Positions 35,601 through 43,318 of a DNA stretch of 64,000 nt are shown here, piece by piece. The translations under genes and the position numbers were made by a program. This DNA comes from AWTP1-18 sp036504515. Its GTDB lineage: Bacteria; Pseudomonadota; Gammaproteobacteria; Burkholderiales; Rhodocyclaceae. The stretch lies in NCBI GenBank assembly GCA_036504515.1, contig DASXVA010000001.1:682001-746000 (forward strand). The letters run 5' to 3'. Below the pieces are notes generated by a model that did no database searches, had not been told where the DNA came from, and was given only the letters and a program-made list of their open reading frames with translations. Each line of letters begins with the position of its first letter. The first letter of the stretch is position 1.

Positions 35601-37270
35601 AGGCCGAAAGCCAGCGGGCATCGCGCCAGGCCCAAAGCAAAAAAGGGCTGGCCCCGGTGGACTCCCTGGAAGCGGATCGCTTCACCCGCCTGCAGGAACT
35701 GACGCGGATGATGGCCGAAAGCGTCAGCGACGTGGCGACCTTGCAGCACAGCCTGATGCGGGGCCTGGAACATAGTGCCAATGCCCTGACGGCCCAGTCC
35801 CGGCATAACCGCGATTTATCTCAAGGCCTGCTGCGGATACGCCTGCTGCCTTTCTCTGCCATTGCCGAACGCTTGCAGCGGGTGGTGCGGCAAACGGCGA
35901 AGGAACTGGGCAAGCGGGCGCAACTGACCCTGGTCGGCGCCCAGGTGGAAGTGGACCGCTCGGTGCTGGAACGGCTGGTCGCGCCCCTGGAACACTTGCT
36001 GCGCAACGCCCTGGCCCACGGCATCGAAGACCCGGCGGAACGTCGCCGCCAGGGCAAGGACGAGGAGGGTCTGATTACCCTCACCATCGTACACAAGGGC
36101 AATGAATTCAGCCTGGAGTTGGCCGATGACGGCGCCGGCCTCGACCTGCAACGAATCCGCAAGCGCGGCGAAGCCAGCGGCCTGATCGCGGCCCCGGCCG
36201 AGGGGACCGAGACCGACGAAGCGGCCCTGACTTCCCTGATTTTCCTGCCCGGCTTCACCACCGCCACCAATCTTTCCGCCGTGGCCGGTCGCGGTGTCGG
36301 CATGGATGTGGTGCGCCACGAAGTGCTGGCCCTGGGCGGGCGCATCGATGTGAACAGCGAAGCCGGCCGGGGTTGCCGCTTCCTGCTTACCCTGCCGGTC
36401 ACCCTGGCGATTGGGCAGGCGCTGTTGGTCCGGGTGGGGGACGGGGAGGGCAGCCGGGTTTTTGGTATTCCCGCCGGCCTGGTGGAACAGGCCACGGAAG
36501 TTTCCGCCGAGGATATGGACGTACTGCGCCGGGAAGGCGCTGCCAGCTGGATGGGCCGCTCCTACGACTGGCATTACCTGCCCCGCCTGCTGGGCCGGAC
36601 CGAGTCCCGCCCGCCCCAGCGCCGTCGTTACTGGCGCGTGCTGCTGCGTAGCGGTACCCAGCAAATCGCTTTGGAAGTGGATGCCCTGTTGGGTAATCAG
36701 GAAGTGGTCCTGAAGCCCATCGGCCCCCAACTGGAACGGGTACCCGGTATTGCCGGCGCCACGGTGCTGGGGGAAGGGGACATCGCCCTGATCGTCAATC
36801 CGCTGGTTCTGGCCCTGCGACAGGGGCGATTGCCGGGGAGCAATGCCGAACCGGCACCGTCATCACCTGACATGGCCTTGCCTGCCGTAGCCCGGGTGCC
36901 CTCGGTGCTGGTGGTGGACGATTCCCTCACCGTGCGCAAGACCACCAGCCGCCTGCTGGAACGGGCCGGCTACCACGTCGTCATCGCCCGGGACGGGGTG
37001 GAGGCCCTGGCCCGATTGCAGGATGACAGGCCTGATGTGATGCTGGCCGACATCGAAATGCCGCGCATGGACGGCTTCGAGCTGGTGCGCAACCTGCGCG
37101 GCGAAGCGCTGCTCAAGGACTTGCCGGTGATCATGATCAGCTCCCGCAGCGTGGACAAAAACCGGGATCAGGCTGCCGAACTGGGGGTCGAGCATTTCCT
37201 CGGCAAGCCCTGCGACGAAGCCGAACTGCTGGCCCTCATTGCCCGCTACGCGACTCCGCCTGCATGCTGA
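32681..37270 (+). CDS. chpA: Hybrid chemotaxis kinase ChpA/PilL of the Pil-Chp system
   Basis: This 1529-aa multidomain CheA-like kinase has an N-terminal helical part with a possible degenerate phosphotransfer module (His44 in LHRCRGAL) and a FimL-like region. Two clear HPt domains carry His658 (CFHTLKGSARM) and His830 (LHTLKGSARM); an acidic linker of Asp/Glu lies between them (DDEEDDGEDWDEDDE). Next come the dimerisation helices, HATPase (EHLLRNALAHGIED, GRGVGMDVVRHEV), a CheW domain (~1245-1390) and a C-terminal receiver with Asp1457 (MLADIEMPRMDGF). P. aeruginosa ChpA is larger, with more HPt sites. It feeds PilG. It overlaps the following acyltransferase gene by seven bases. Confidence 0.93.
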   Translation: MLDNDFDIGPLSWVKGELDLALGRAETQLLRKKPGLKDARACLHRCRGALTVVGLEGVTLLATAIEQLLDALVEGEIPWSPELRDEALAGIATLSSYLDGLLAGVADQPLALYPAYRRLILARQLPAPSPATLFFPDLSQCPPQRDVAVEPLPPIALKARLKAACLGFDRGLQKWLKSIAADGRGDATGLRDMRNSVAIVEQTRNTPEERAFWWICIAFCDGLKEDIADPDMRNLLQRLFDAVEERIQALAEGDGTVSEDLLREVLYQVAVADGSGADSESVRSVRTAYRLAEFIPREAADGTRARQRHQQLQALGKDVTAAQQEWERFCRGTAAALPPFHETCLRFAEQVDPGAGKSGGLGHVDLARLTTVIGNVATLLRKNPLAHSEALAEEMVTALLLLEATVEELSRPGGGTGPEFRHQVETIGTRLIFLLKGVTPPVLELTSLDTPLLLTLSRRARDKALLARVCGEMKKNLAQVEEALDSAFRKSDHPELLAAVPLLLKQVEGALMAIEQPAAARTIAGIMAGMARLSYPGRAPLRAAERNQGGQIMAERLAVLNAFIAALSQGRSDPSLLDALPPVETFAAPGGVAEPDAAADAESPSPDAVPDAAVLEELLDIFLEEADAVMADLSEILPELKAVPEDARSLRILRRCFHTLKGSARMATLADFGETAWAGEQALNSWMDAGIPVSTSLFALLEEARQLFSLWIYALRTQQPAPSGAALAAKFRALTPPTGDEVLEPEPAQAVMVQADDEEDDGEDWDEDDEANVSFDILPPELESGIDAQLLPLFLEESEEAVAAIAEQLRVWRADPDDAAAPARLARQLHTLKGSARMVGALGIGELMHGLEDRIAAMTLPGAHPDEAQIDELEDGFDRAVFLIDELRGGEEPHDVEEAITGQDEGELQAPILPGVTQLRIRSEWVDQLINEAGEVAIARTRIEGELRDFKAAMGDLGENVDRLRHQLREIEIQAESQRASRQAQSKKGLAPVDSLEADRFTRLQELTRMMAESVSDVATLQHSLMRGLEHSANALTAQSRHNRDLSQGLLRIRLLPFSAIAERLQRVVRQTAKELGKRAQLTLVGAQVEVDRSVLERLVAPLEHLLRNALAHGIEDPAERRRQGKDEEGLITLTIVHKGNEFSLELADDGAGLDLQRIRKRGEASGLIAAPAEGTETDEAALTSLIFLPGFTTATNLSAVAGRGVGMDVVRHEVLALGGRIDVNSEAGRGCRFLLTLPVTLAIGQALLVRVGDGEGSRVFGIPAGLVEQATEVSAEDMDVLRREGAASWMGRSYDWHYLPRLLGRTESRPPQRRRYWRVLLRSGTQQIALEVDALLGNQEVVLKPIGPQLERVPGIAGATVLGEGDIALIVNPLVLALRQGRLPGSNAEPAPSSPDMALPAVARVPSVLVVDDSLTVRKTTSRLLERAGYHVVIARDGVEALARLQDDRPDVMLADIEMPRMDGFELVRNLRGEALLKDLPVIMISSRSVDKNRDQAAELGVEHFLGKPCDEAELLALIARYATPPAC

Positions 37271-37884
37271 AAGCCCTGCGCCGCCAACTGGCCAAGGCTG
37301 GCCCCGTTTTGTTTTACGCCCTGGCCGCCACCTGGCGCCTGCGCCGTTTTGGCCCCCTGCCGCCGGACCGGGCCGTGGTGGCCTTCTGGCATGGCGACAT
37401 GCTGCCGGTGTGGAAGCGTTTCGCCCGCCATGATTGCGTGGCCCTGGTCAGCCAGAGCCGCGACGGCGGCTTGTTGACCAACTTGCTGGAACGCTGGGGT
37501 TTCCGCGTCATTCGCGGTTCATCATCCAAAGGCAGCAAGGAAGCCTGGAACGAACTGCTCGATGTCGCCAAGCAGCACCTGGTGCTGATGACCCCCGACG
37601 GTCCCCGGGGCCCCGCCCACAAGCTCAAGGCCGGGGCCGTGGTGGCGGCCTATCGGGCCCAGGTGCCGCTCTGGCTGTGCCGGGTCAAATGCCGGATGGC
37701 GATTCACGGCACCCACTGGGATCGCTTCCTGATTCCCTTGCCCTTTGCTCGCGTCGATCTGGAATTCCTGCCTTTCCCCATTCCGGCGGAAGCCAGCCGG
37801 GAAGAAATCGACGGCTTGATTGCCGCCGCGGAGGCGACGCTCAACGGCGCGGGTACACCCCCAGGATTGCCGTCCCGGCGTTGA
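37264..37884 (+). CDS. DUF374/LPLAT-family acyltransferase-like protein
   Basis: The 206-aa product belongs to the DUF374 group of lysophospholipid-acyltransferase-like proteins. It has AFWHGDMLPVW (H-x4-D-like acceptor motif), SQSRDGGLLT, RGSSSKG and LMTPDGPRGPAHKLKAG, all characteristic. The homologues are thought to be acyltransferases of lipid A or phospholipids, or related to Kdo-lipid modification; the true substrate is unknown. Its ATG lies within the last codons of chpA (7-base overlap). Confidence 0.85.
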   Translation: MLKALRRQLAKAGPVLFYALAATWRLRRFGPLPPDRAVVAFWHGDMLPVWKRFARHDCVALVSQSRDGGLLTNLLERWGFRVIRGSSSKGSKEAWNELLDVAKQHLVLMTPDGPRGPAHKLKAGAVVAAYRAQVPLWLCRVKCRMAIHGTHWDRFLIPLPFARVDLEFLPFPIPAEASREEIDGLIAAAEATLNGAGTPPGLPSRR

Positions 37885-37888
37885 TCCC

Positions 37889-38734
37889 ATGAGTCGCTTC
37901 TATCCCGCCCTTTTCGTTTTCTTCTGGAGCACCGGTTTCATCGGTGCCAAGTATGGCCTGCCCCACGCCGAACCCCTGACCTTTCTGCTGCTGCGCTATC
38001 TGCTGGTAGTGGCTCTGATGTCCTTGGTAGCTGTTTTAACGAGAGCGCCCTGGCCCCGGGACCGGCGGCACTGGTTTCATATCGGCATCTCCGGCGTATT
38101 GATGCACGGCCTTTATCTTGGCGGCGTGTTCCTCTCCATCAGTCATGGCCTGCCCGCCGGAGTCACCAGTCTGGTGGTGGGTTTGCAGCCGTTGCTCACA
38201 GCGGTGGGCGCCGGCTGGGTGTTGAAGGAAAAAGTGATCCCGCGCCAGTGGCTGGGCCTTGGCCTCGGCTTGCTGGGGGCGGTGCTGGTGCTGTCGGGGC
38301 GCATCACGGCGGGTTTCGATCTGGCCGGTCTGGTACCGGCCTTGTTTGCGCTGCTGGGCATCACCCTCGGCACCCTTTACCAGAAGCGGTTCTGCCCCAG
38401 TTTCGACTGGCGCACCGGCGCTGTGGCCCAGTTCATTCCCGCCGCGGTCGTGACCTTTATCGCTGCCAGCCTGACCGAGAACTTCCACATCGATTTCGTA
38501 CCCCAGTTCATTTTTGCCCTGGGCTGGTTGGTGCTGGTGCTGTCGGTGGGGGCCATCAGCCTGCTCAATTATCTGATCCGGTCCGGTAGCGCGGTGAATG
38601 TGGTCAGCCTGTTCTATCTGACGCCGGCCTGCACGGCGGCCATTGCCTGGCTGCTGTTCGGCGAAGTGCTCTCCGGCCTTGCCTTGCTGGGTATGGCCCT
38701 GGCGATCTGGGGCGTTTATCTTTCCCGCAAATGA
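37889..38734 (+). CDS. EamA/DMT-superfamily inner-membrane exporter
   Basis: The 281-aa product has about ten membrane helices in two EamA repeats (first ~6-130, second ~145-278). The start at 37889 (MSRFYPALFVFFWSTGFIGAKYG) gives the canonical 'F-W-S-T-x-F' beginning; the longer frame upstream overlaps the previous gene. A typical substrate class is amino acids or small metabolites (RhaT/YdcZ/RarD relatives); none can be assigned. It is sandwiched in the chpA-ruvC run with four-base spacing. Confidence 0.88.
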   Translation: MSRFYPALFVFFWSTGFIGAKYGLPHAEPLTFLLLRYLLVVALMSLVAVLTRAPWPRDRRHWFHIGISGVLMHGLYLGGVFLSISHGLPAGVTSLVVGLQPLLTAVGAGWVLKEKVIPRQWLGLGLGLLGAVLVLSGRITAGFDLAGLVPALFALLGITLGTLYQKRFCPSFDWRTGAVAQFIPAAVVTFIAASLTENFHIDFVPQFIFALGWLVLVLSVGAISLLNYLIRSGSAVNVVSLFYLTPACTAAIAWLLFGEVLSGLALLGMALAIWGVYLSRK

Positions 38735-38744
38735 GCCCGTCCCC

Positions 38745-39293
38745 ATGAGAACTGCCACCGCCAGCGAAACCGTCCGCATCCTTGGCATCGACCCGGGTCT
38801 GCGCATTACCGGTTTCGGTGTCATCGACAGGACCGGGCAGAAACTCTCCTACGTCGCCAGCGGCTGTATCAAAACCAACGACACCTTGTCTTTGCCGGAA
38901 CGGATCAAGACCATCATCGACGGCATTGCCGAAGTGGTGGGGGCCTATCACCCCCATCAGGCCGCCATCGAAAAGGTGTTCGTCAATGTGAATCCCCAAT
39001 CCACTCTATTGCTGGGCCAGGCCCGGGGCGCGGCCATTGCTGCGCTGGTAGGGCAGAACCTGCCCGTGGCCGAATACACCGCTCTGCAGTTGAAGCAGGC
39101 CGTCGTCGGCCACGGCAAGGCCGCCAAGGAACAGGTGCAGGCCATGGTCATCCGCCTGCTTTCCCTTCCCGGCGAACCCAGTGCCGACGCCGCCGACGCC
39201 CTGGCCTGCGCCATTTGCCATGCTCACGGCGGACAGGGGTTGGGCGCGTTGGCGACCAAGGGTATGCGCGTCAAAAACGGAAGGCTGGTCTGA
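38745..39293 (+). CDS. ruvC: Holliday-junction resolvase RuvC
   Basis: The 182-aa endonuclease resolves Holliday junctions with RuvAB. The acidic catalytic set is present: Asp in ILGIDPGLR, Glu in AAIEKVFV, and the pair in SADAADALACA; QSTLLLGQARG and KQAVVGHGKAAKEQV are also typical. The ATG at 38745 lies ten bases after the EamA stop. Unusually, two unrelated genes separate it from ruvA. Confidence 0.95.
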   Translation: MRTATASETVRILGIDPGLRITGFGVIDRTGQKLSYVASGCIKTNDTLSLPERIKTIIDGIAEVVGAYHPHQAAIEKVFVNVNPQSTLLLGQARGAAIAALVGQNLPVAEYTALQLKQAVVGHGKAAKEQVQAMVIRLLSLPGEPSADAADALACAICHAHGGQGLGALATKGMRVKNGRLV

Positions 39294-40534
39294 TGGCCAA
39301 GTTGCTCTACGCTTGGGAATTCGGTGCCAACCTCGGCCACATCGGCGCCTTTTTGCCCTTGGGCAAAGCCCTGCGGGAACAGGGCCATGAGGTCAGTTGG
39401 GCCGTGACCGAAACGGCACCAGCGGCGCGTTTGTTGTCGCCAGAAGGTTTCACCTGGTTGCAGGCGCCCCGCATCGCCGAGTTGTCACGCCCCGGCCCCC
39501 CCCAGAGCTATGCCGACATCCTGTTGCGCTTCGGCTACAGCTACGGCGGCGATCTGCTGGGTCTGGTGGTGGCTTGGCGAGAGTTGCTGCGTCTGAGCGG
39601 AACGGAACTGATGCTGGCCGACCATTCACCGACCGCGGTACTGGCAGCCCGGACCATGGGCATTCCGGTCATGCTGTTTTCCAATGGTTTTACCGTGCCA
39701 CCCCGGCGCCGTCCGCTGCCCGTTATGCGGCCCTGGGCGCCGCTCCCCGAGGGCCAGTTGCTGGCTCTGGAAGACGCGGCTTTGGGCAGCATCAACGCCG
39801 TACTCCAGCACTTTGATCAGCCGCCGTTGCCGGCCCTGGCGACGTTGTTCGATGTGACGGAAGAAGCCTTGATCACTTATCCCGAACTGGATCATTACGA
39901 AGACCGCGGCCCTGCCCGGTACTGGGGAAGCTTGCCCGCGGCGCCGACGGGGCTGGAGCCCCCCTGGCCGGTACCGTCGAGGGATGTTCAAGGAACCGTG
40001 GACCAAGGAACCCTAGCCGGCAAGAAAATCTTCGTCTATCTGCGCCCGGAAATCCCCTTGGCCGAAGGGGCGCTCAAGGCACTGCATGACCTGGGTGTTC
40101 CTGCCGTGGTGTACTGCCCTGGCCTGCATGAGCAGGCCCGCCTTGCCTGGCAGGCACCGCATCTGGTGTTTGTGGATAGTCCGGTCAATCTTCACCGGGC
40201 CGCTGCCGAAGCCGATGTGGCGGTGACCTATTCCAGCCTCGCCACCACCACGGCCTTTCTGCTGGCGGGCAAGCCGTTGCTGCTGCTGCCCTCCCATCTG
40301 GAACAGTTCCTCCTAGCGCGCCGGGTCGATGCCATGGGCGCCGGCATCGCGGTTAATCCCGAACAGGCACCACCGGATTTTGTCGCCCTGCTGAAGGCCT
40401 TGTTGAGCACCCCGGCCTTCACGGATAACGCCCGGGCCTTTGCCGCCAAGTACGCCAATTTCAATCAGGATGCCGTCATCGCCAATCTGGTTCGGCGGGT
40501 GGGCGAACTCTGTGATGCCAAGGAGATGCCATGA
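39293..40534 (+). CDS. UGT-like glycosyltransferase (GT-B fold)
   Basis: The 413-aa product resembles UDP-glucuronosyl/macrolide glycosyltransferases. The N-terminal half begins LLYAWEFGANLGHIGAFLPL (the 'G-H-x-x-x-x-x-P-L' acceptor-side start) and includes a D-H-S-P-T-A motif. The C-terminal donor-binding half has VFVDSPVNLHRAAAEADVAV, YSSLATTTAFLLAGKPLLLL and PSHLEQFLLARRV. Its ATG overlaps the ruvC stop by one base (TGATG) and its end overlaps the prenyltransferase by four bases, so the pair may work together on a lipid or isoprenoid acceptor (inference). Acceptor and sugar are unknown. Confidence 0.75.
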   Translation: MAKLLYAWEFGANLGHIGAFLPLGKALREQGHEVSWAVTETAPAARLLSPEGFTWLQAPRIAELSRPGPPQSYADILLRFGYSYGGDLLGLVVAWRELLRLSGTELMLADHSPTAVLAARTMGIPVMLFSNGFTVPPRRRPLPVMRPWAPLPEGQLLALEDAALGSINAVLQHFDQPPLPALATLFDVTEEALITYPELDHYEDRGPARYWGSLPAAPTGLEPPWPVPSRDVQGTVDQGTLAGKKIFVYLRPEIPLAEGALKALHDLGVPAVVYCPGLHEQARLAWQAPHLVFVDSPVNLHRAAAEADVAVTYSSLATTTAFLLAGKPLLLLPSHLEQFLLARRVDAMGAGIAVNPEQAPPDFVALLKALLSTPAFTDNARAFAAKYANFNQDAVIANLVRRVGELCDAKEMP

Positions 40535-41481
40535 GTGCCGAAGTTCTGAGCCATGCCCCCGGGGAACCCTCCCGGGAAAGTTTGCCCGGCCCGCTGCTGC
40601 GCTTCTTTCTTGCCACCCGTCCCGCCTTTCTCACCATCACTTTCGTCGGTGTAGTGCTGGGGCTGGCTTGTGCCTGGCGTTCGCATCTGCCCTTCACGGG
40701 CCTGACGGCGCTTGTCACTTTGCTGTTTGCCCTGATCGCTCATGCCGGCGCCAACGTCATCAACGATTTTCACGATCGGGATACCGACGACCTCAACACC
40801 GAGCGCCTGTTTCCCTTCACGGGGGGCAGCCGTTTTATTCAGAACGGCGTGCTGTCTCCCCGGGCCATTGCGCTGCTCGGCTACGGCCTGCTGGCCAGCG
40901 TCATCCCGGCGGGATTGTGGTTGATCAGTCAGGTAGGCGTGAGCCTGTTCTGGATCGGCCTGATCGGCTTGTTTGTCGGCTGGGCCTACTCTGCTCCGCC
41001 CCTGCGCCTGGCCGCGCGGGGCCTGGGCGAACTGGCCATCGCCCTGGGTTGGGCGCTGGTGGTGGTGGGCAGCGACTTCGTCCAGCGCGGCGCCTTTGAA
41101 CTCCACACCATCATTGCCGGCCTCAGCTTTGGCCTGATGGTGGCCAACCTGCTCTACATCAACCAGTTTCCTGATGCCGTGGCCGATGCCGCTGCCGGTA
41201 AGCGCACCGTCGTTGCCCGCCTTGGCCGCCGGGCAGCCGTGGGCGGTTATGCCGTCATCGCGGTTTGCGCCGCCTTCAACCTGCTGGCGGCGGTGGCGGT
41301 GGGACTGTTCCCTCTCGCCAGTCTGATTGCCCTGCTGGCGATGATTCCCGCGTTCAAGGCCTGGCGCCTGTTGCGGGACAATGCTGAAAATCCGGCGGCC
41401 CTGCGGCCTGCCATCCAGGCGACCATCGCCGCCGCTCATCTTTTTGGCTTGCTGCTCGCTGCAGCCCTGGCCTTTGCTTAA
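40531..41481 (+). CDS. UbiA-superfamily prenyltransferase (MenA-like)
   Basis: The 316-aa product has around eight to nine membrane helices. The two Asp-rich motifs of the superfamily are intact: NVINDFHDRDTDD near residue 75, and FPDAVADAAAGKRTVVARLG near residue 215. The second, with D-x3-D-x3-G-K-R-T, is of MenA (1,4-dihydroxy-2-naphthoate prenyltransferase) type rather than UbiA type. No other menaquinone gene is nearby. The aromatic acceptor therefore remains open. Tightly coupled to the glycosyltransferase upstream; ruvA follows after nine bases. Confidence 0.85.
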   Translation: MSAEVLSHAPGEPSRESLPGPLLRFFLATRPAFLTITFVGVVLGLACAWRSHLPFTGLTALVTLLFALIAHAGANVINDFHDRDTDDLNTERLFPFTGGSRFIQNGVLSPRAIALLGYGLLASVIPAGLWLISQVGVSLFWIGLIGLFVGWAYSAPPLRLAARGLGELAIALGWALVVVGSDFVQRGAFELHTIIAGLSFGLMVANLLYINQFPDAVADAAAGKRTVVARLGRRAAVGGYAVIAVCAAFNLLAAVAVGLFPLASLIALLAMIPAFKAWRLLRDNAENPAALRPAIQATIAAAHLFGLLLAAALAFA

Positions 41482-41490
41482 GGAATCGTA

Positions 41491-42081
41491 ATGATTGGAA
41501 AGTTGACCGGCACCCTGCTGGAGAAAAACCCGCCCATGATCACCGTAGACGTTCACGGTGTCGGCTATGAGATCGACGTGCCCATGAGCACGTTCTACAA
41601 CCTGCCCAACATCGGCGACAAAGTGAGTCTGCAAACCCACCTCGCGGTGCGGGAGGACGGCCATTTCCTTTACGGGTTCTTGTCCGAAGGCGAACGGGCA
41701 GCCTTCCGCCAGTTGCTCAAGGTTTCCGGCATTGGTGCCCGCACCGCCCTGTCGGTGCTTTCCGGCCTGTCGGTCAGCGAACTGGCCCAGGCGGTCGCGT
41801 TGCAGGAAGTGGGGCGCTTGGTGAAGATTCCCGGCATCGGCAAGAAGACCGCCGAACGGCTGTTGCTGGAACTGCGCGACAAGCTGCCCAAGAGCGGCGC
41901 CATCAGCGCTGCTGTGGCCAGCGCCATTCCCGACGCCACCAGCGACATTCTCAATGCCCTGTTGGCCCTGGGTTACAACGAGAAAGAAGCCGCTTCCGCC
42001 ATGAAACTGCTGCCCGCCGAGGTGGCCGTGTCCGACGGTATCCGTCAGGCCTTGAAACTGCTCAGCGGGACCAAGGGCTGA
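41491..42081 (+). CDS. ruvA: Holliday-junction DNA helicase subunit RuvA
   Basis: The 196-aa junction-binding subunit has an N-terminal OB fold (MIGKLTGTLLEKNPPMI, VHGVGYEIDVPM), helix-hairpin-helix motifs (LLKVSGIGARTALSVL, LVKIPGIGKKTAERLLLELRDKL) and a C-terminal RuvB-contacting domain (ILNALLALGYNEKEA). AGGA precedes the start. ruvB would be expected next but the following gene is an unrelated minus-strand one; ruvB is not in the window. Confidence 0.95.
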   Translation: MIGKLTGTLLEKNPPMITVDVHGVGYEIDVPMSTFYNLPNIGDKVSLQTHLAVREDGHFLYGFLSEGERAAFRQLLKVSGIGARTALSVLSGLSVSELAQAVALQEVGRLVKIPGIGKKTAERLLLELRDKLPKSGAISAAVASAIPDATSDILNALLALGYNEKEAASAMKLLPAEVAVSDGIRQALKLLSGTKG

Positions 42082-42090
42082 AGTAGGCTC

Positions 42091-42447
42091 TTAAGCGAGG
42101 GCGACAAGCGCCAAGCCAATGGCGGCAGGGACGGCCTGGATGAACAGGATTTTCCTGCCGGCGGTGGCGGCGCCGTAAATCCCGGCGACCAGCACGCAGC
42201 CGAGGAAAAACACCTTGATCCCGAATCCCTCCGGGCCGAGGCTCAAGCCCCAGAACAGGCCCGCTGCCAAAAAACCGTTGTACAAGCCCTGATTCGCCGC
42301 CAGTACCTTGCTGGCCGCAGCCGATTCCGGCGTCTGGCGAAAAGCGCGCAGTCCGGCAGGTTTGTCCCAGAGGAACATCTCCAGCACGAGGATGTAAACG
42401 TGCAGCAGGGCGATCAGTCCGACAACGATATTGGCGACGAGCAACAT
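42091..42447 (-). CDS. DUF1304 small membrane protein
   Basis: The 118-aa product has four membrane helices, matching DUF1304: LVANIVVGLIALLHVYILVL, EMFLWDKP, FRQTPES, and VLAANQGLYNGFLAAGLFWG. The frame continues to a TTG at 42495, but the ATG at 42447 gives the usual family N-terminus (M-L-L-x-x-I-x-V-G-L-I-A). Function unknown. It converges on ruvA, nine bases apart. Confidence 0.85.
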   Translation of the reverse strand: MLLVANIVVGLIALLHVYILVLEMFLWDKPAGLRAFRQTPESAAASKVLAANQGLYNGFLAAGLFWGLSLGPEGFGIKVFFLGCVLVAGIYGAATAGRKILFIQAVPAAIGLALVALA

Positions 42448-42799
42448 GGCGTATCCCGGGGATAAGGTGGCGAGAAGGTAATCGGCTTGGGGCAAACATT
42501 CAATAGGCCAGAAATCTGGATCATGCCGGCTTCATCGCAAAGTAGCGGATGTCTTTGACCCCGTTGGCTTTGCTGATAACCATTGGTTGAGCATGGCTTT
42601 CTGTTGACCGAATGGCCTCAAGACCCATGCCGGGTTTTGTGTCATTATTCACAAAGTGGGTACTTGATAAGTAAATAATCAGCGGGTTTGGCGGCTGTTG
42701 TCTGAGGAGAGGCGGCCGCTTTGGTTTTCAATCCCGCCCATTTTGACTGTTACTCCCGGCGACTGCGGGATGACTCCGTGTAACGCTAGACCTATACAA
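42448..42799. other. Intergenic region upstream of the split aerotaxis receptor
   Basis: This 352-base gap separates the divergent DUF1304 and PAS genes. It becomes A/T-richer at 42630-42680 and has a small palindrome (TACTTGATAAGTA, 42661-42673). No convincing sigma-70 or sigma-28 promoter pair, RNA gene or ORF with a ribosome site was found. Confidence 0.4.
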
Positions 42800-43318
42800 A
42801 TGAAACGCGATATCACGCCAACCAGCGTCGAGCGCAAGATGCGCGAAGACGACTTTATTGTCTCGAAGACGAATGCCAAAGGCATCATCCTTTACGGCAA
42901 TCCGATCTTTATCGAGTTCTCCGGTTATACCGAAGAAGAATTGCTCGGCACCCAGCACAACATCATCCGTCACCCGGACATGCCGCGGTCCGTCTTCAAG
43001 TTTGTCTGGGACACGATCAGCACCGGCAAGGAGTTCTTCGGCTACGTGAAGAACATGTCCAAGGATGGTGGTTTCTACTGGGTGTTCACCCATATCACCC
43101 CTGACATTTCCCCCAGCGGCGAGATCGTCGGTTACACCTCTGTTCGCCGTTGCGCCAGCCGGGAGGCAATCGCTGCTGTTGAGCCCTTGTATCAAGCCAT
43201 GCTGGCCGCCGAGAAAACCGCCGGTGCCAAGGATGCCATCGCTGCGGGTACCAAAGTCCTGTTGGATACGCTGAACCAAGCCGGAAAGAGCTATGAAGAA
43301 CTCGTCTTTTCTCTATAA
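42800..43318 (+). CDS. PAS-domain redox/oxygen sensor (Aer N-terminal-like, CetB-like)
   Basis: The 172-aa soluble PAS protein is very similar in motif to the FAD-binding PAS of the aerotaxis receptor Aer: DFIVSKTNAKGIILYGN, HNIIRHPDMPRSVF, GYVKNMSKDGGFYWV, GYTSVRRCASREAI and AVEPLYQAML. The start at 42800 is the ATG that precedes this domain. It lacks membrane segments and a signalling domain; these are encoded by the next gene, which it overlaps by 26 bases. The pair resembles the CetB/CetA energy-taxis system of Campylobacter. FAD binding is inferred. Confidence 0.85.
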   Translation: MKRDITPTSVERKMREDDFIVSKTNAKGIILYGNPIFIEFSGYTEEELLGTQHNIIRHPDMPRSVFKFVWDTISTGKEFFGYVKNMSKDGGFYWVFTHITPDISPSGEIVGYTSVRRCASREAIAAVEPLYQAMLAAEKTAGAKDAIAAGTKVLLDTLNQAGKSYEELVFSL

